Source: Fibrobacter succinogenes
GTDB lineage: Bacteria; Fibrobacterota; Fibrobacteria; Fibrobacterales; Fibrobacteraceae
Assembly: GCF_902779965.1 (NCBI RefSeq)
Contig: NZ_CACZDK010000001.1
Span: 124,001 to 188,000, forward strand
Direction: 5' to 3'
Length of the DNA stretch: 64,000 nucleotides
The stretch's first letter is position 1; every line of letters starts with the position of its first letter. The position numbers were made by a program, and so were the translations under genes. Below are positions 44,158 to 52,008 of the stretch, piece after piece. The notes below the pieces were generated by a model. It was given only the letters and a program-made list of their open reading frames with translations, did no database searches and was not told the DNA's origin.

Positions 44158-45132
44158 ATGTACGAAATATTGCCATACAGCCCGGAAATAGAAAAACGTT
44201 GGGATCGTTTTGTAATGAATGATTCCGTGAACGGTACATTTCTCCAAACGCGTAAGTTTTTGAATTATCATCCCGAAGGCCGATTCACGGACGCTTCGTT
44301 CTTTGTGGAAAAGAGCGGTATTGTTGTTGCCGTTGTTCCGGGCTGTAATGTAGATGGCAAGTTTGTTTCGCATCAAGGTTCAACTTTTGGTGGCCCTGTC
44401 ATTTCAAAAGATTTTTATTCTGGCCACAAAATTCTTGAAATTATCAAAACTATTGACGATTATATTGTTCGAAATTTCAAGGGCGTAAAGTTAAAACCGA
44501 CTTCTTCGATTTTTGCAACGATGCCAACGGATCTGCTTGATTATGCTTTGGAACATTCGGGATTCTGTCGCCATACGGAACTGAGCTGTTATACGCCGCT
44601 TGCTAAAAATATTGATCCGCTTGAAGCCTGCAAACGTGAATGTCGCCACAACTTTAAACAAACTGAAAAGCTGAACTTGACCTACGGCGAGATTCCTGAT
44701 AGCGAAATGGAACAATTTTACGATTTTCTCGTGCTGTCAAAGGCTCGTCATAATACGACTCCAGTTCATTCTTTAGCGGAATTGCGGGACCTCAAGCAGA
44801 GATTCCCGAGTGAAATTTTATTTCGCGGTGTTTGGTTAAATAATGAAAATGGTCAAGACCGTGTTTATCTTTCGGGCATGATGATTTTCGTTTTCAATCA
44901 AGCGAAAGTGTTTCATTTCCAGTATCTTGCGCCCGATGACTCTAAACGCGATACGAACGCAACGACTGCTTTGTTTGTAAATGCTATGCGCGAAGCCGCT
45001 GAAACAGGCTATGAAAAATTCTCGTGGGGGATTTCCACTGAAAATGGCGGCGACTACCTGAACGAAAATCTCTATCGTTTCAAGGAATCGTTTGGCGCGC
45101 TCCCATGCGTAAACGCTAGATACGAGAAATGA
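44158..45132 (+). CDS. FemAB/GNAT-like acyltransferase
   Basis: A 324-residue protein. Residues 180-300 match the FemAB/GNAT acceptor fold (KAFHFQYLAPDDSKRDTNATTAL-like segment, then EAAETGYEKFSWGISTENGG). The N-terminal half has a related fold (TFLQTRKFLNYHPEGRFTDASF), as in two-domain FemX-type enzymes. Such proteins attach acyl or aminoacyl groups to cell-wall precursors or capsule sugars. The substrate is unknown. It starts 22 bases after the methyltransferase. Confidence 0.7.
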   Translation: MYEILPYSPEIEKRWDRFVMNDSVNGTFLQTRKFLNYHPEGRFTDASFFVEKSGIVVAVVPGCNVDGKFVSHQGSTFGGPVISKDFYSGHKILEIIKTIDDYIVRNFKGVKLKPTSSIFATMPTDLLDYALEHSGFCRHTELSCYTPLAKNIDPLEACKRECRHNFKQTEKLNLTYGEIPDSEMEQFYDFLVLSKARHNTTPVHSLAELRDLKQRFPSEILFRGVWLNNENGQDRVYLSGMMIFVFNQAKVFHFQYLAPDDSKRDTNATTALFVNAMREAAETGYEKFSWGISTENGGDYLNENLYRFKESFGALPCVNARYEK

Positions 45133-45298
45133 GTTGGTAGAATCCGGCTAGTTCTGTGCTAGGTTCCGGCTCAAGGGCCGGAATGACGTATCGGAATGAC
45201 ATGGGAGCCGAATACAGCGACAAGTTTACTTGTTCATTGTTGAGGCGAACCTGTCATGCGCTCAGCGCAATGACGTCATGGCGGACCAGATCCGCCAT

Positions 45299-45730
45299 CT
45301 AAGCTTTAAGTTCTAAGCTTTCTTTCAAAAAATCTTCATACTCATAGATGTAATCGCTTTCGTCGTAATGCTCCGAGGCAAGCACCATGCACACGGCTCC
45401 CGAAGAGAAATTCTCGATTTCGCGCCAGTGCATTGTAGGAATATAGAGCCCGTGATAGGAACGGTTCAGCGAATACTTGGATCGAGTTTTTCCATCGTCC
45501 AGAATCACATCGAAGCTACCGCTAGCGGCAATGATTAACTGGCGAAGCTTGCGATGGGCATGGCCTCCACGTGTCGTTCCGCCTGGAACGTCGTACAGAT
45601 AATACACGCGCTTGATATCAAAGGGAATTAACTCGCCGCCTTCGACTACGCTCAAGTTGCCGCGCTGGTCGTGGGCGATGGGGATATCAATCAAACGGGG
45701 TTCTTTCAACTGTTGTTCGTTCCATTCCAT
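45299..45730 (-). CDS. FdtA/WxcM-like cupin (dTDP-sugar 3,4-ketoisomerase)
   Basis: A 143-residue cupin. DQRGNLSVVEGGELIPF, then RVYYLYDVPGGTTRGGHAHRKLRQLI and YHGLYIPTMHWREIENFSSG are typical of the FdtA/WxcM group. It isomerises dTDP-4-keto-6-deoxyglucose for surface polysaccharides. The active His pair GHAH is intact. It stands alone without other dTDP-sugar genes nearby. Confidence 0.8.
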   Translation of the reverse strand: MEWNEQQLKEPRLIDIPIAHDQRGNLSVVEGGELIPFDIKRVYYLYDVPGGTTRGGHAHRKLRQLIIAASGSFDVILDDGKTRSKYSLNRSYHGLYIPTMHWREIENFSSGAVCMVLASEHYDESDYIYEYEDFLKESLELKA

Positions 45731-45749
45731 ACCGCTAATATAACAAAAC

Positions 45750-45767
45750 CATCTCGAATGAGATGGC
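45750..45767 (-). terminator. Terminator between the HTH and cupin genes (minus strand)
   Basis: CCATCTC and GAGATGG pair perfectly around GAAT, and on the minus strand a TTTTGTT run follows. It ends transcription of the HTH gene before the cupin gene. Confidence 0.75.
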
Positions 45768-45778
45768 TTGCTTGAAAA

Positions 45779-46222
45779 TTATTTCCAGTGTTTCAGCTGC
45801 GAAAGGTGCGAATCAAAAAAGGCTCGTCGTTCGTTGTCGGGCTTGTTTTCTGGATTCGGCATGTGCGAAATAAGAAAATCAAGCAACGAGTCTTTGCTGG
45901 TGTAGGCGAACTTGCCGTCTGCATAGCACCATTTGCAGTAATCTTCGTTGAAACTGCCGTCGATTTCGCGGCTGATGATGGCGTCGTCACCGAGGGGCAT
46001 TCCGCAGCATTGGCAGAAAAGCTGGCGCGGAGCGCCTAGCAATGTGTTGATTGAAACGTTAAATTCCTTGGATAGAACTTTAAGCATCTCGGTGTTTGGC
46101 TGTGTTTCGCCAGTTTCCCAACGGCTTACGGCTTGTCTCGTCACGTGTACGCGTTCGGCCATCTGTTCTTGAGTCAGGTTGTGTTTTTCGCGAATATTCT
46201 TGAGTATTTCTGGGACGTTCAT
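45779..46222 (-). CDS. XRE-family regulator fused to a zinc-ribbon domain
   Basis: A 147-residue protein. The N-terminal helix-turn-helix is IREKHNLTQEQMAERVHVTRQAVSRWETG (residues about 8-37). A zinc-ribbon domain with CQCCGMPL and YCKWCYADGKFAY follows, of the type called putative zinc ribbon (often about 60 residues, attached to various domains). It probably binds DNA and senses metal, redox or a ligand via the ribbon. The start at 46222 is the first Met before the HTH; nine further residues to 46249 are not typical. Confidence 0.82.
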   Translation of the reverse strand: MNVPEILKNIREKHNLTQEQMAERVHVTRQAVSRWETGETQPNTEMLKVLSKEFNVSINTLLGAPRQLFCQCCGMPLGDDAIISREIDGSFNEDYCKWCYADGKFAYTSKDSLLDFLISHMPNPENKPDNERRAFFDSHLSQLKHWK

Positions 46223-46887
46223 AAAATTTCCTTTTTGTTGATGGCTCAAATATACCTAGAGCTTTGTGTTAAATCAAGAAACAGTCTGTTGCCTTCTGTA
46301 AAAGATAAAGGGTTTCTTTGGGGTAAAAATACTCTTCTTTAAACGGTTTGTAAAACGTAATGTTAACAATTTTTAATAATAAATTTGTAACGAAAAGTTT
46401 AATGAAAAATGCGGTTTACGTAACGGATCGTTCCACTTCAATATTGGCAAGAAATTTGCTAAGGAGATGAATGTTAAAATTAGTAGTGAGAAAAGTTACA
46501 AATCGTTAGGAAAAAAGAAAATATGCGTTTTGTAAAGTTGATTACTTAGAATATTTTTTACATATGTAAAAATTATCTTTTCGACGCAAGCCCGCTTTAT
46601 TGCTGGCTTTAGCTATGAATAGTTGTTATTTTGTTTAAATTATTATAATACTTATAATTCAATTTTTGATTTTTGTTTACTTTTCAAATTTTTTAACTAT
46701 ATTCAAATACAGGATTGGGGGCGCTTGCGAAATTGGACGATGCGAGTGTCTTTGCAGTTTAACACTTTATCTATTCCAACTTGGAATACTAGAAATTGGA
46801 GTAAATAAATCATTACTAAATGCTTTCGTGATGCTCTTTTTATAAATATTGTACTTATTTTAGGTGTAAATAAAAGATTGGGTTGAC
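46223..46887. other. Long AT-rich intergenic region with a perfect 18-bp palindrome
   Basis: No credible gene is seen in 665 bases; short ORFs here have poor composition. A perfect palindrome TTTTTACATATGTAAAAA lies at 46555-46572. A downstream GACGCAAGCC...GGC stretch (about 46583-46613) faintly resembles part of a c-di-GMP riboswitch but lacks the rest. Repeat families of other gaps are absent here. Confidence 0.4.
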
Positions 46888-48891
46888 ATGAGATTATTTG
46901 ATGAACATGTAGTATTGCGTTTCGCGCTGTTGCTGGCGTGTTTTTTGTTCGCAGAATCTATTCCAGATATTCTGAACTTTTCTGAGCACGCTTATGATTT
47001 CGTGCCGTATTTCTTGGCAATAGTGTTTCTGGCGTATGTTGCGCTATTTTACAAGTTCCCCCTAGATAGTCGCAAAATTAGGAACGATGTGGATATTCCT
47101 GAACCGAAAGTGGTTGAGCCTATTCGTGACCTTAAAAAAGATCTTCTCGAAAAAGATGAAATGTTCCAGATGATGATCGATGTATCGTCGGATGGTTTTT
47201 GGACGTTTGATGTAGCGTCGGGTAAGGTTTATTGGTCAAATCGCATTGCCAAGTTGCTTGATGCCGAAAATACAAGCCTTGAAGATTCCTTTGAGCCTTT
47301 GCAAAAACGTGTGATTGAGAGCGACTGGAATGCGTTCCGTGAACAGCTGAATGCGGCATTGCAAAAGGCTGGCACATTCTCTTGCAATTTAACTTTGCTG
47401 GATGCTTCTAAGAAAAATGCTAAGTTTGTTATTAGCGGACGTGTACAAAGTAATGACTTGGGCCGCCCAATTCGAGTGATTGGTTCCTTGACCGAAAAGA
47501 TTGAACGCAAGTCGGAAGAACGCGAAGCTTATAATTTTGTTTATCAAGATGCGTTGACGGGTGTTTATAATCGCAAGTATTTCCTCGAAAAACTCAAGAT
47601 GGATGTTGATATTGCTGCTAAACGTCCGGATTATGTTTTTGCAGTTGCGCTTTTAGATATCGATAGTTTTGGTGCTATCAATGCTTCTTATTCTATCAAT
47701 ATTGGTGATAATGTTCTTCGTACGATTGCAGACCGTTTAAAATCGATTGCTCGCCCGGATGATTGCGTGGCTCGTATTGGACCTGATGTTTTTGCTCTTA
47801 TTTTACACAATATCGAAAGCCGCGATCCTAATGATGATTTGATTCCGCTTGTTCGTAATATTCATAATAAAGTCAAAGCTCCAATTCTTTTAGAAGGCAA
47901 GGATCTTTATATTAGCGTCTCGATGTCTATTGTGATAAATCAAGATGTCGATTGCGTTGAAGATATTCTTGCCAATGCAAACGCAAGCCTTCGCGATATG
48001 AAGAAAGGTATTAACCACGGCGGTATCCAATTCTTTAGCGGTGGTATTCGCGAAAAGGCGATGAAGCTTTATAAGCTTGAGTTCGAAATTCGCAGAGCAA
48101 TTCAGGCTCAAGAATTTGTTCTCATGTACCAGCCAATTGTCGATATTCGTGCCGGAAATAAAATTGTCGGATTCGAAGCGCTTGTGCGTTGGAACCAGTC
48201 TGAACGTGGTATTATTTCTCCTGCTGAATTTATTCCGATTGCCGAAGAAACGGGGCTTATTGTGCCGATGGGCGCGCTGATTTTGCGCATGGCATGCCGC
48301 CAGACAAAGCTTTGGGTCGATATGGGCTATAAGGATATTCAAGTTGCGGTGAACTTCTCGGCAAAGCAGTTCTCGATGGACTCGATGGTTGATGATGTGC
48401 GTCGTGTTTTGACCGAAACGAACTTGAATCCGCGTAATTTGAAGCTTGAGATTACGGAATATACGGCAATGTGCGAAGCCGATAAGACAATTGAAATTAT
48501 GCGTGCTCTTTCGAACATGGGCATCCAGATTTCGATTGATGACTTTGGTACCGGTTATAGTTCGCTTTCGTACTTGAAACGTTATCCGGTGCATACGCTC
48601 AAGATGGACAAGTACTTTGTGGACCATGTGGCCGATAACGAAGAAGATGCCGCTTTTGCCCGCATGGTGATTGGTATTGCAAAGTCCTTGAATTTAGACC
48701 TTATTGCAGAAGGTGTGGAAACTAAGGAACAGTTGGACTTCCTTTATTGCGAAGGATGCCGCTTGATTCAGGGATTCTACTTTAGCAGACCGCTTAATAC
48801 GGAGATGGCGCTAGAGTATATGAAGAATCATTATAATGTTCCGGTGCAGGGTTCCACCTTCGAAACGGAACAGGAAGCCGTTAAGGTTTAA
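46888..48891 (+). CDS. Membrane PAS-GGDEF-EAL protein, probable c-di-GMP phosphodiesterase
   Basis: A 667-residue protein with two N-terminal transmembrane helices (about 8-26 and 38-56), a PAS-like domain (90-200), a GGDEF domain (about 215-385) and an EAL domain (about 400-650). The GGDEF signature is degenerate, RIGPDVF near residue 298, so diguanylate cyclase activity is unlikely. The EAL core is intact: FEALVRW, NFSAKQFS, EITEYTAM, DDFGTGYSSLSYLKRYPVHTLKMD and AEGVET. It should cleave c-di-GMP, with the degenerate GGDEF perhaps binding GTP or acting as an adaptor. The start at 46888 begins the first hydrophobic segment. It converges with tatD, overlapping by four bases. Confidence 0.88.
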   Translation: MRLFDEHVVLRFALLLACFLFAESIPDILNFSEHAYDFVPYFLAIVFLAYVALFYKFPLDSRKIRNDVDIPEPKVVEPIRDLKKDLLEKDEMFQMMIDVSSDGFWTFDVASGKVYWSNRIAKLLDAENTSLEDSFEPLQKRVIESDWNAFREQLNAALQKAGTFSCNLTLLDASKKNAKFVISGRVQSNDLGRPIRVIGSLTEKIERKSEEREAYNFVYQDALTGVYNRKYFLEKLKMDVDIAAKRPDYVFAVALLDIDSFGAINASYSINIGDNVLRTIADRLKSIARPDDCVARIGPDVFALILHNIESRDPNDDLIPLVRNIHNKVKAPILLEGKDLYISVSMSIVINQDVDCVEDILANANASLRDMKKGINHGGIQFFSGGIREKAMKLYKLEFEIRRAIQAQEFVLMYQPIVDIRAGNKIVGFEALVRWNQSERGIISPAEFIPIAEETGLIVPMGALILRMACRQTKLWVDMGYKDIQVAVNFSAKQFSMDSMVDDVRRVLTETNLNPRNLKLEITEYTAMCEADKTIEIMRALSNMGIQISIDDFGTGYSSLSYLKRYPVHTLKMDKYFVDHVADNEEDAAFARMVIGIAKSLNLDLIAEGVETKEQLDFLYCEGCRLIQGFYFSRPLNTEMALEYMKNHYNVPVQGSTFETEQEAVKV

Positions 48892-49721
48892 ATCCCATAA
48901 CACTTTCTTGTGTTTTCACGACAGTGCTTGTAGAGATCTTCTACGGGCACGTTTTTTATTTCGGCGAGTTTGTCGGCAATGAACGGAATGTAGCCGGAAT
49001 GGCAGGGCTTTCCGCGGAAGGGGACGGGCGCCATGTAAGGGGCGTCGGTCTCCAAAAGCATTTGACCGAGCGGTACGAGCGCTGCTGCGTCTCGGACGTT
49101 TTGTGCGTTGTTGAACGTGACGATTCCCGTGAATCCGACGAAGATGTTTGCGTCTAGCTGAAGGAGTTGTTCGACGAATTCTGGCGTGCCTGTAAAGCAG
49201 TGGACGTGAATGTTGCGGTTGTGGAGGCTCGCGGCGCGGAGCACGGCGAGGGCGTCGTCATCGGCTTCGCGGAGGTGGAGTACGAGTGGCTTGCTGCTTT
49301 CGATGCCGAGTTGCAAATGGCGTTCGAAGAGCTTGACTTGAGCGGCCTTTGTTTCGGCGCCGTAATGGTAATCGAGGCCGAATTCTCCGCAGGCGACGCA
49401 TTTGGGGTGGGCGAGGTATTCGAGAAGTCGAGTTTCGTCTTCGGCGGTCTCTGTTTCTACATACTCGGGATGGATGCCGTAAGCGGTGTAGACGAATGGA
49501 TATTTTTCGCTGAGTTCGCAGGCGCGGTCAAAGTCAGCCGGGTCGCAGGCGACGTGGATAAATGCTTCGGGTTGTGCAATCTTGGAGGCTGCCGCTTTTT
49601 CTTTGGCGGAGCTGCGTTCGGTCGTGAATCTGGCGGTTTGGAAACGTTCGAGAAGCGCGTCAAAGGATTCGCCCGCATGGCGCTCGTAAGAGTCGATGTG
49701 ACAATGAGTATCGATGAACAT
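48888..49721 (-). CDS. tatD: TatD-family metal-dependent DNase
   Basis: A 277-residue hydrolase of the TatD/YcfH group. The metal-binding FIDTHCHID is at residues 2-10, the Glu in CGEFGLDYH, and the His in LVLHLRE and VHCFTGTPE; Asp appears in LLETDAPYM. All expected ligands are present. Residues 30-55 contain an Ala/Lys-rich insertion before IHVACDP that is longer than usual. It is isolated and convergent with the EAL gene. Confidence 0.9.
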   Translation of the reverse strand: MFIDTHCHIDSYERHAGESFDALLERFQTARFTTERSSAKEKAAASKIAQPEAFIHVACDPADFDRACELSEKYPFVYTAYGIHPEYVETETAEDETRLLEYLAHPKCVACGEFGLDYHYGAETKAAQVKLFERHLQLGIESSKPLVLHLREADDDALAVLRAASLHNRNIHVHCFTGTPEFVEQLLQLDANIFVGFTGIVTFNNAQNVRDAAALVPLGQMLLETDAPYMAPVPFRGKPCHSGYIPFIADKLAEIKNVPVEDLYKHCRENTRKCYGI

Positions 49722-49724
49722 GAT

Positions 49725-49768
49725 TTAGTAGACAGTAGGAAGTAGACAGTTGGAAGTGGTTGGTGGTT
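49725..49768. repeat. CTACTTC/CTAACCA repeat in reverse orientation
   Basis: AGTAGACAGTAGGAAGTAGA and GTGGTTGGTGGTTA are the reverse complement of the family seen at 176-232. It joins a two-hairpin palindrome (49776-49847). Confidence 0.75.
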
Positions 49769-49775
49769 AGGGGCG

Positions 49776-49847
49776 TCATCCTTGGCCGAGAGGCCGAGGA
49801 TCCATACAGTTTTTATTACAATGTATGATTCTCCTTCGGAGAATGAC
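49776..49847. repeat. Two-hairpin palindromic element, second full copy
   Basis: The arms are GTCATCCTTGGCC-gaga-GGCCGAGGATCCATAC and GTATGATTCTCCTTCGGAGAATGAC. The architecture equals 8281-8358 with compensating changes in the stems, which argues that the folding is what is kept. Confidence 0.75.
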
Positions 49848-49893
49848 TGCTAAAAACTCATGCTCAAAGCGACCGTAGGGAGCGAGCTCATAG

Positions 49894-50361
49894 CTAGTAG
49901 TTTACTTCCAGAATCTCGTAAACAATTTTTCCGCGGGGGGCTTGGACTTCGATGGTGTCGCCGGCTTTTTTGCCTTGGAGCGCTTCACCGATGGGGGACT
50001 TCATGCTGATGCGTCCCTGGAGCGGGTCGATTTCCTTGTCGCCAACGATGCTGTAGACCTTTTCGCGCTTGGTTTTCTTGTCAAGCATCTTGACTGTTGC
50101 GCCAAAGCGGATGGAACCGTCCTTGGTAGCGGCGTTTTCGACAATCTGTGCACCATCCAGAATGCGGTCGAGTTCACGCAAGCGGCGGTCAATTTCGCGC
50201 ACGCGCATACGCCCGTAAGTGTAGGCGGCGTTTTCGCTGCGGTCGCCTTCGGCAGCAGCGGCTTGCACCTGGTTGATCATTGCCGGGCGTTCGACATATT
50301 TGAGATGTTCCCATTCTGCCTTGAACTTTTCAAAGCCTTCTTTCGAAATCAAGTGTTTCAT
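49894..50361 (-). CDS. greA: Transcription elongation factor GreA/GreB
   Basis: A 155-residue cleavage factor for backtracked RNA polymerase. The N-terminal coiled coil (1-75) has RPAMINQVQAAAAEGDRSENAAYTYGRMR, the acidic tip conserved in Gre factors. The C-terminal FKBP-like part holds SIVGDKEIDPLQGRISMKSPIG and AGDTIEVQAPRGKIVYEI. Length is typical. YTYGRMR, instead of the YHAAKE seen in GreA, is closer to GreB, so the subtype is open. It stands alone between repeat-rich gaps. Confidence 0.92.
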   Translation of the reverse strand: MKHLISKEGFEKFKAEWEHLKYVERPAMINQVQAAAAEGDRSENAAYTYGRMRVREIDRRLRELDRILDGAQIVENAATKDGSIRFGATVKMLDKKTKREKVYSIVGDKEIDPLQGRISMKSPIGEALQGKKAGDTIEVQAPRGKIVYEILEVNY

Positions 50362-50385
50362 GGGGGAAAATTTAGAAAAAGTGTA

Positions 50386-50446
50386 TAGTGATTAGTGGTT
50401 GGTGGTTAAGGAACAGTAGGAAGTAGTCGGTAGGAAGTAGGAAGAT
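50386..50446. repeat. CTACTTC/CTAACCA repeat in reverse orientation
   Basis: GATTAGTGGTTGGTGGTTA, then AGTAGGAAGTAGTCGGTAGG and GAAGTAGGAAG, is the same family in reverse complement. It lies between greA and the FISUMP lipoprotein gene. Confidence 0.75.
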
Positions 50447-50503
50447 TTTATAATCGCGGCAAAGCCGCCTAACTATTACTGTTTACTAATCACTAATAAA
50501 AAC

Positions 50504-50511
50504 TATATTTG
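50504..50511 (+). promoter_or_regulatory. TAnnTTTG promoter-like motif before the FISUMP lipoprotein
   Basis: TATATTTG is an exact match 26 bases before the start codon. The -33 region reads GTTTA rather than TTTG. Confidence 0.4.
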
Positions 50512-50537
50512 GTAAAAACTTTGTTTGAGAGTGTTTT

Positions 50538-51527
50538 ATGTTGTTGAAGAATTTGTGGTGTGGAAAGACGTCTTTGCGTAGGTGCGTGGCTGTTGCTGCT
50601 GTTTCTAGTTTGCTTGTGCTTGCGGCCTGCGGTGGCGATAGCGGTACTAGCGCTTCAAACAACGATGGAACGTCTGATTCTGAAGAGATTCAGAGTTCTT
50701 CTAGCAGCACAAAAGTTGAATCATCGTCCAGCGTCATTCTGAGTGGCGATAGCCATGAAGAATCTAGTAGCAGTTCATCATCGAGTTTGAAGTCTGTTTC
50801 ATCTTCTAGCAAGCAGTTGAGTTCCTCTTCGAGCGGGAAAAATGGTGATGGCTGGAGCTGGGACGTGCCGAAGGAAGATCGTTTGAATCCTGAAATAGCC
50901 TACGACTCAATGACGGATTCCCGCGATGGTCAAATCTATAAGACTGTGAAAATTGGTAATCAGGTCTGGATGGCTGAAAATTTGAACTATGCCGATAGTG
51001 TCAAAACTCCGAGCTTAATAGGTAAAAATTGGTGCTATGCCAATAAGGCTGAAAATTGTGCCGTGACTGGCCGCCTTTACACCTGGGCGGCGGCGATTGA
51101 CTCGGTGAAGCTCGCGACTGATGCCGGCAATCCGCAGGACTGCGGTTTGGACAAAAGCTGTACTCTGCCTGATACGGTGCAGGGCATTTGTCCGCCGGGC
51201 TGGCATTTACCGGAGAAAAAAGAGTGGGATACTTTGCTTACCAAAGTCGGTGGGGAAGCAACGGCACTCAATGTTCTCAAGTCGCAGACGGGGTGGTTTC
51301 GTAAAGGCAACGGCTCGGATGATGTGGGCTTTTCCGCACTGCCTGCTGGCGACAGGATCAACAATGGCAATTTCTTCGACATTGGCAAACTCGCCGGCTT
51401 CTGGAGTGCTTCTGAGACAGATTACAACTACGCCAATGCCTTGGACTTGGGCTACTGCAGCAACTATGCGGCCCTGGGTTACTACAACAAGAGCTTCGGT
51501 TTTTCTGTTCGTTGCCTGAAGGACTAG
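50538..51527 (+). CDS. Lipoprotein with Fibrobacter major paralogous domain (FISUMP)
   Basis: A 329-residue surface lipoprotein. The signal ends LVLAAC (lipobox). A Ser-rich linker of about 65 residues follows. The rest matches the domain first known as the major paralogous family of Fibrobacter succinogenes. Its words are DGQIYKTVKIGNQVWMAENL, GRLYTWAAA, GICPPGWHLPEKKEWDTLL, GFSALPAGDRINNG, GFWSASE and SFGFSVRCLKD. The fold is related to the C-type-lectin-like FGE superfamily. Its role is unknown; a polysaccharide- or host-contact protein is often suggested. It supports the taxonomic assignment. Confidence 0.9.
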   Translation: MLLKNLWCGKTSLRRCVAVAAVSSLLVLAACGGDSGTSASNNDGTSDSEEIQSSSSSTKVESSSSVILSGDSHEESSSSSSSSLKSVSSSSKQLSSSSSGKNGDGWSWDVPKEDRLNPEIAYDSMTDSRDGQIYKTVKIGNQVWMAENLNYADSVKTPSLIGKNWCYANKAENCAVTGRLYTWAAAIDSVKLATDAGNPQDCGLDKSCTLPDTVQGICPPGWHLPEKKEWDTLLTKVGGEATALNVLKSQTGWFRKGNGSDDVGFSALPAGDRINNGNFFDIGKLAGFWSASETDYNYANALDLGYCSNYAALGYYNKSFGFSVRCLKD

Positions 51528-52008
51528 TCGGGGCGTTACGGGGCTGGCGATTGAAGCCCCGTTCGAGGGGGTGATGGAAGACTTGCCCTTAGAAGGAGGT
51601 GCCCGCTCGGTGGCGGGCATGACAATAGGGCTAGGCTGCAATCAGGGGGAGACTTCCCCCTTTTATAGAACAAGACATTACTAGATTGCTTCGCTTCGCT
51701 CGCAATGACGTGCGAGGCGAATGCTGCAGAACCGCTTGCGTGTTCTATTGCTGAGCCGATACCGTCATGCGCACTGCGCAATGATGTGCAAGGTTATACA
51801 GCACGAACGCTTGCATTCGTATTGGATAACCGCAGCAGTCATGCGCTCTGCGCAATGACGTTTCCTGCTGCCAACTAAGTTCTGTCTACTTCCTACTTCC
51901 TACTTCTTACATCCTACTTCCTACAACCTTCATTCGATTGTGATTTCTACCACTTTCGTTTAATCTTGTAATTTACTATCTTTGGCGCAAATAATTAAAA
52001 GAGGTGAT
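51528..52008. other. Repeat-rich intergenic region
   Basis: It holds the GGGCTGGCG/GAAGCCCC element (51532-51579) and an AGGGGGAGACTTCCCCCT hairpin (51644-51662). TCATGCGC-tctg-GCGCAATGACG-type elements (around 51765-51790 and 51838-51861) and three CTACTTC heptamers (51886-51906) follow. A TATCTTTG promoter-like motif lies at 51977-51984. No gene is supported. Confidence 0.6.
51977..51984 (+). promoter_or_regulatory. TAnnTTTG promoter-like motif before the DUF2062 gene
   Basis: TATCTTTG is an exact match 25 bases before the start at 52009. An alternative TTG start at 51982 lies inside it, which argues against that start. Confidence 0.4.

Noticed and set aside
46583-46613. GACGCAAGCC...GGC as a c-di-GMP (GEMM) riboswitch before the EAL gene
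   Set aside because: The upstream half with GCAAACC and the closing helices are missing, one A of the GCAAAGCC core is absent, and the distance to the gene is about 270 bases.
46623-46808. A 61-codon frame before the EAL gene
   Set aside because: It is an AT-driven chance frame with no ribosome site and a Phe/Tyr/Asn-rich composition.
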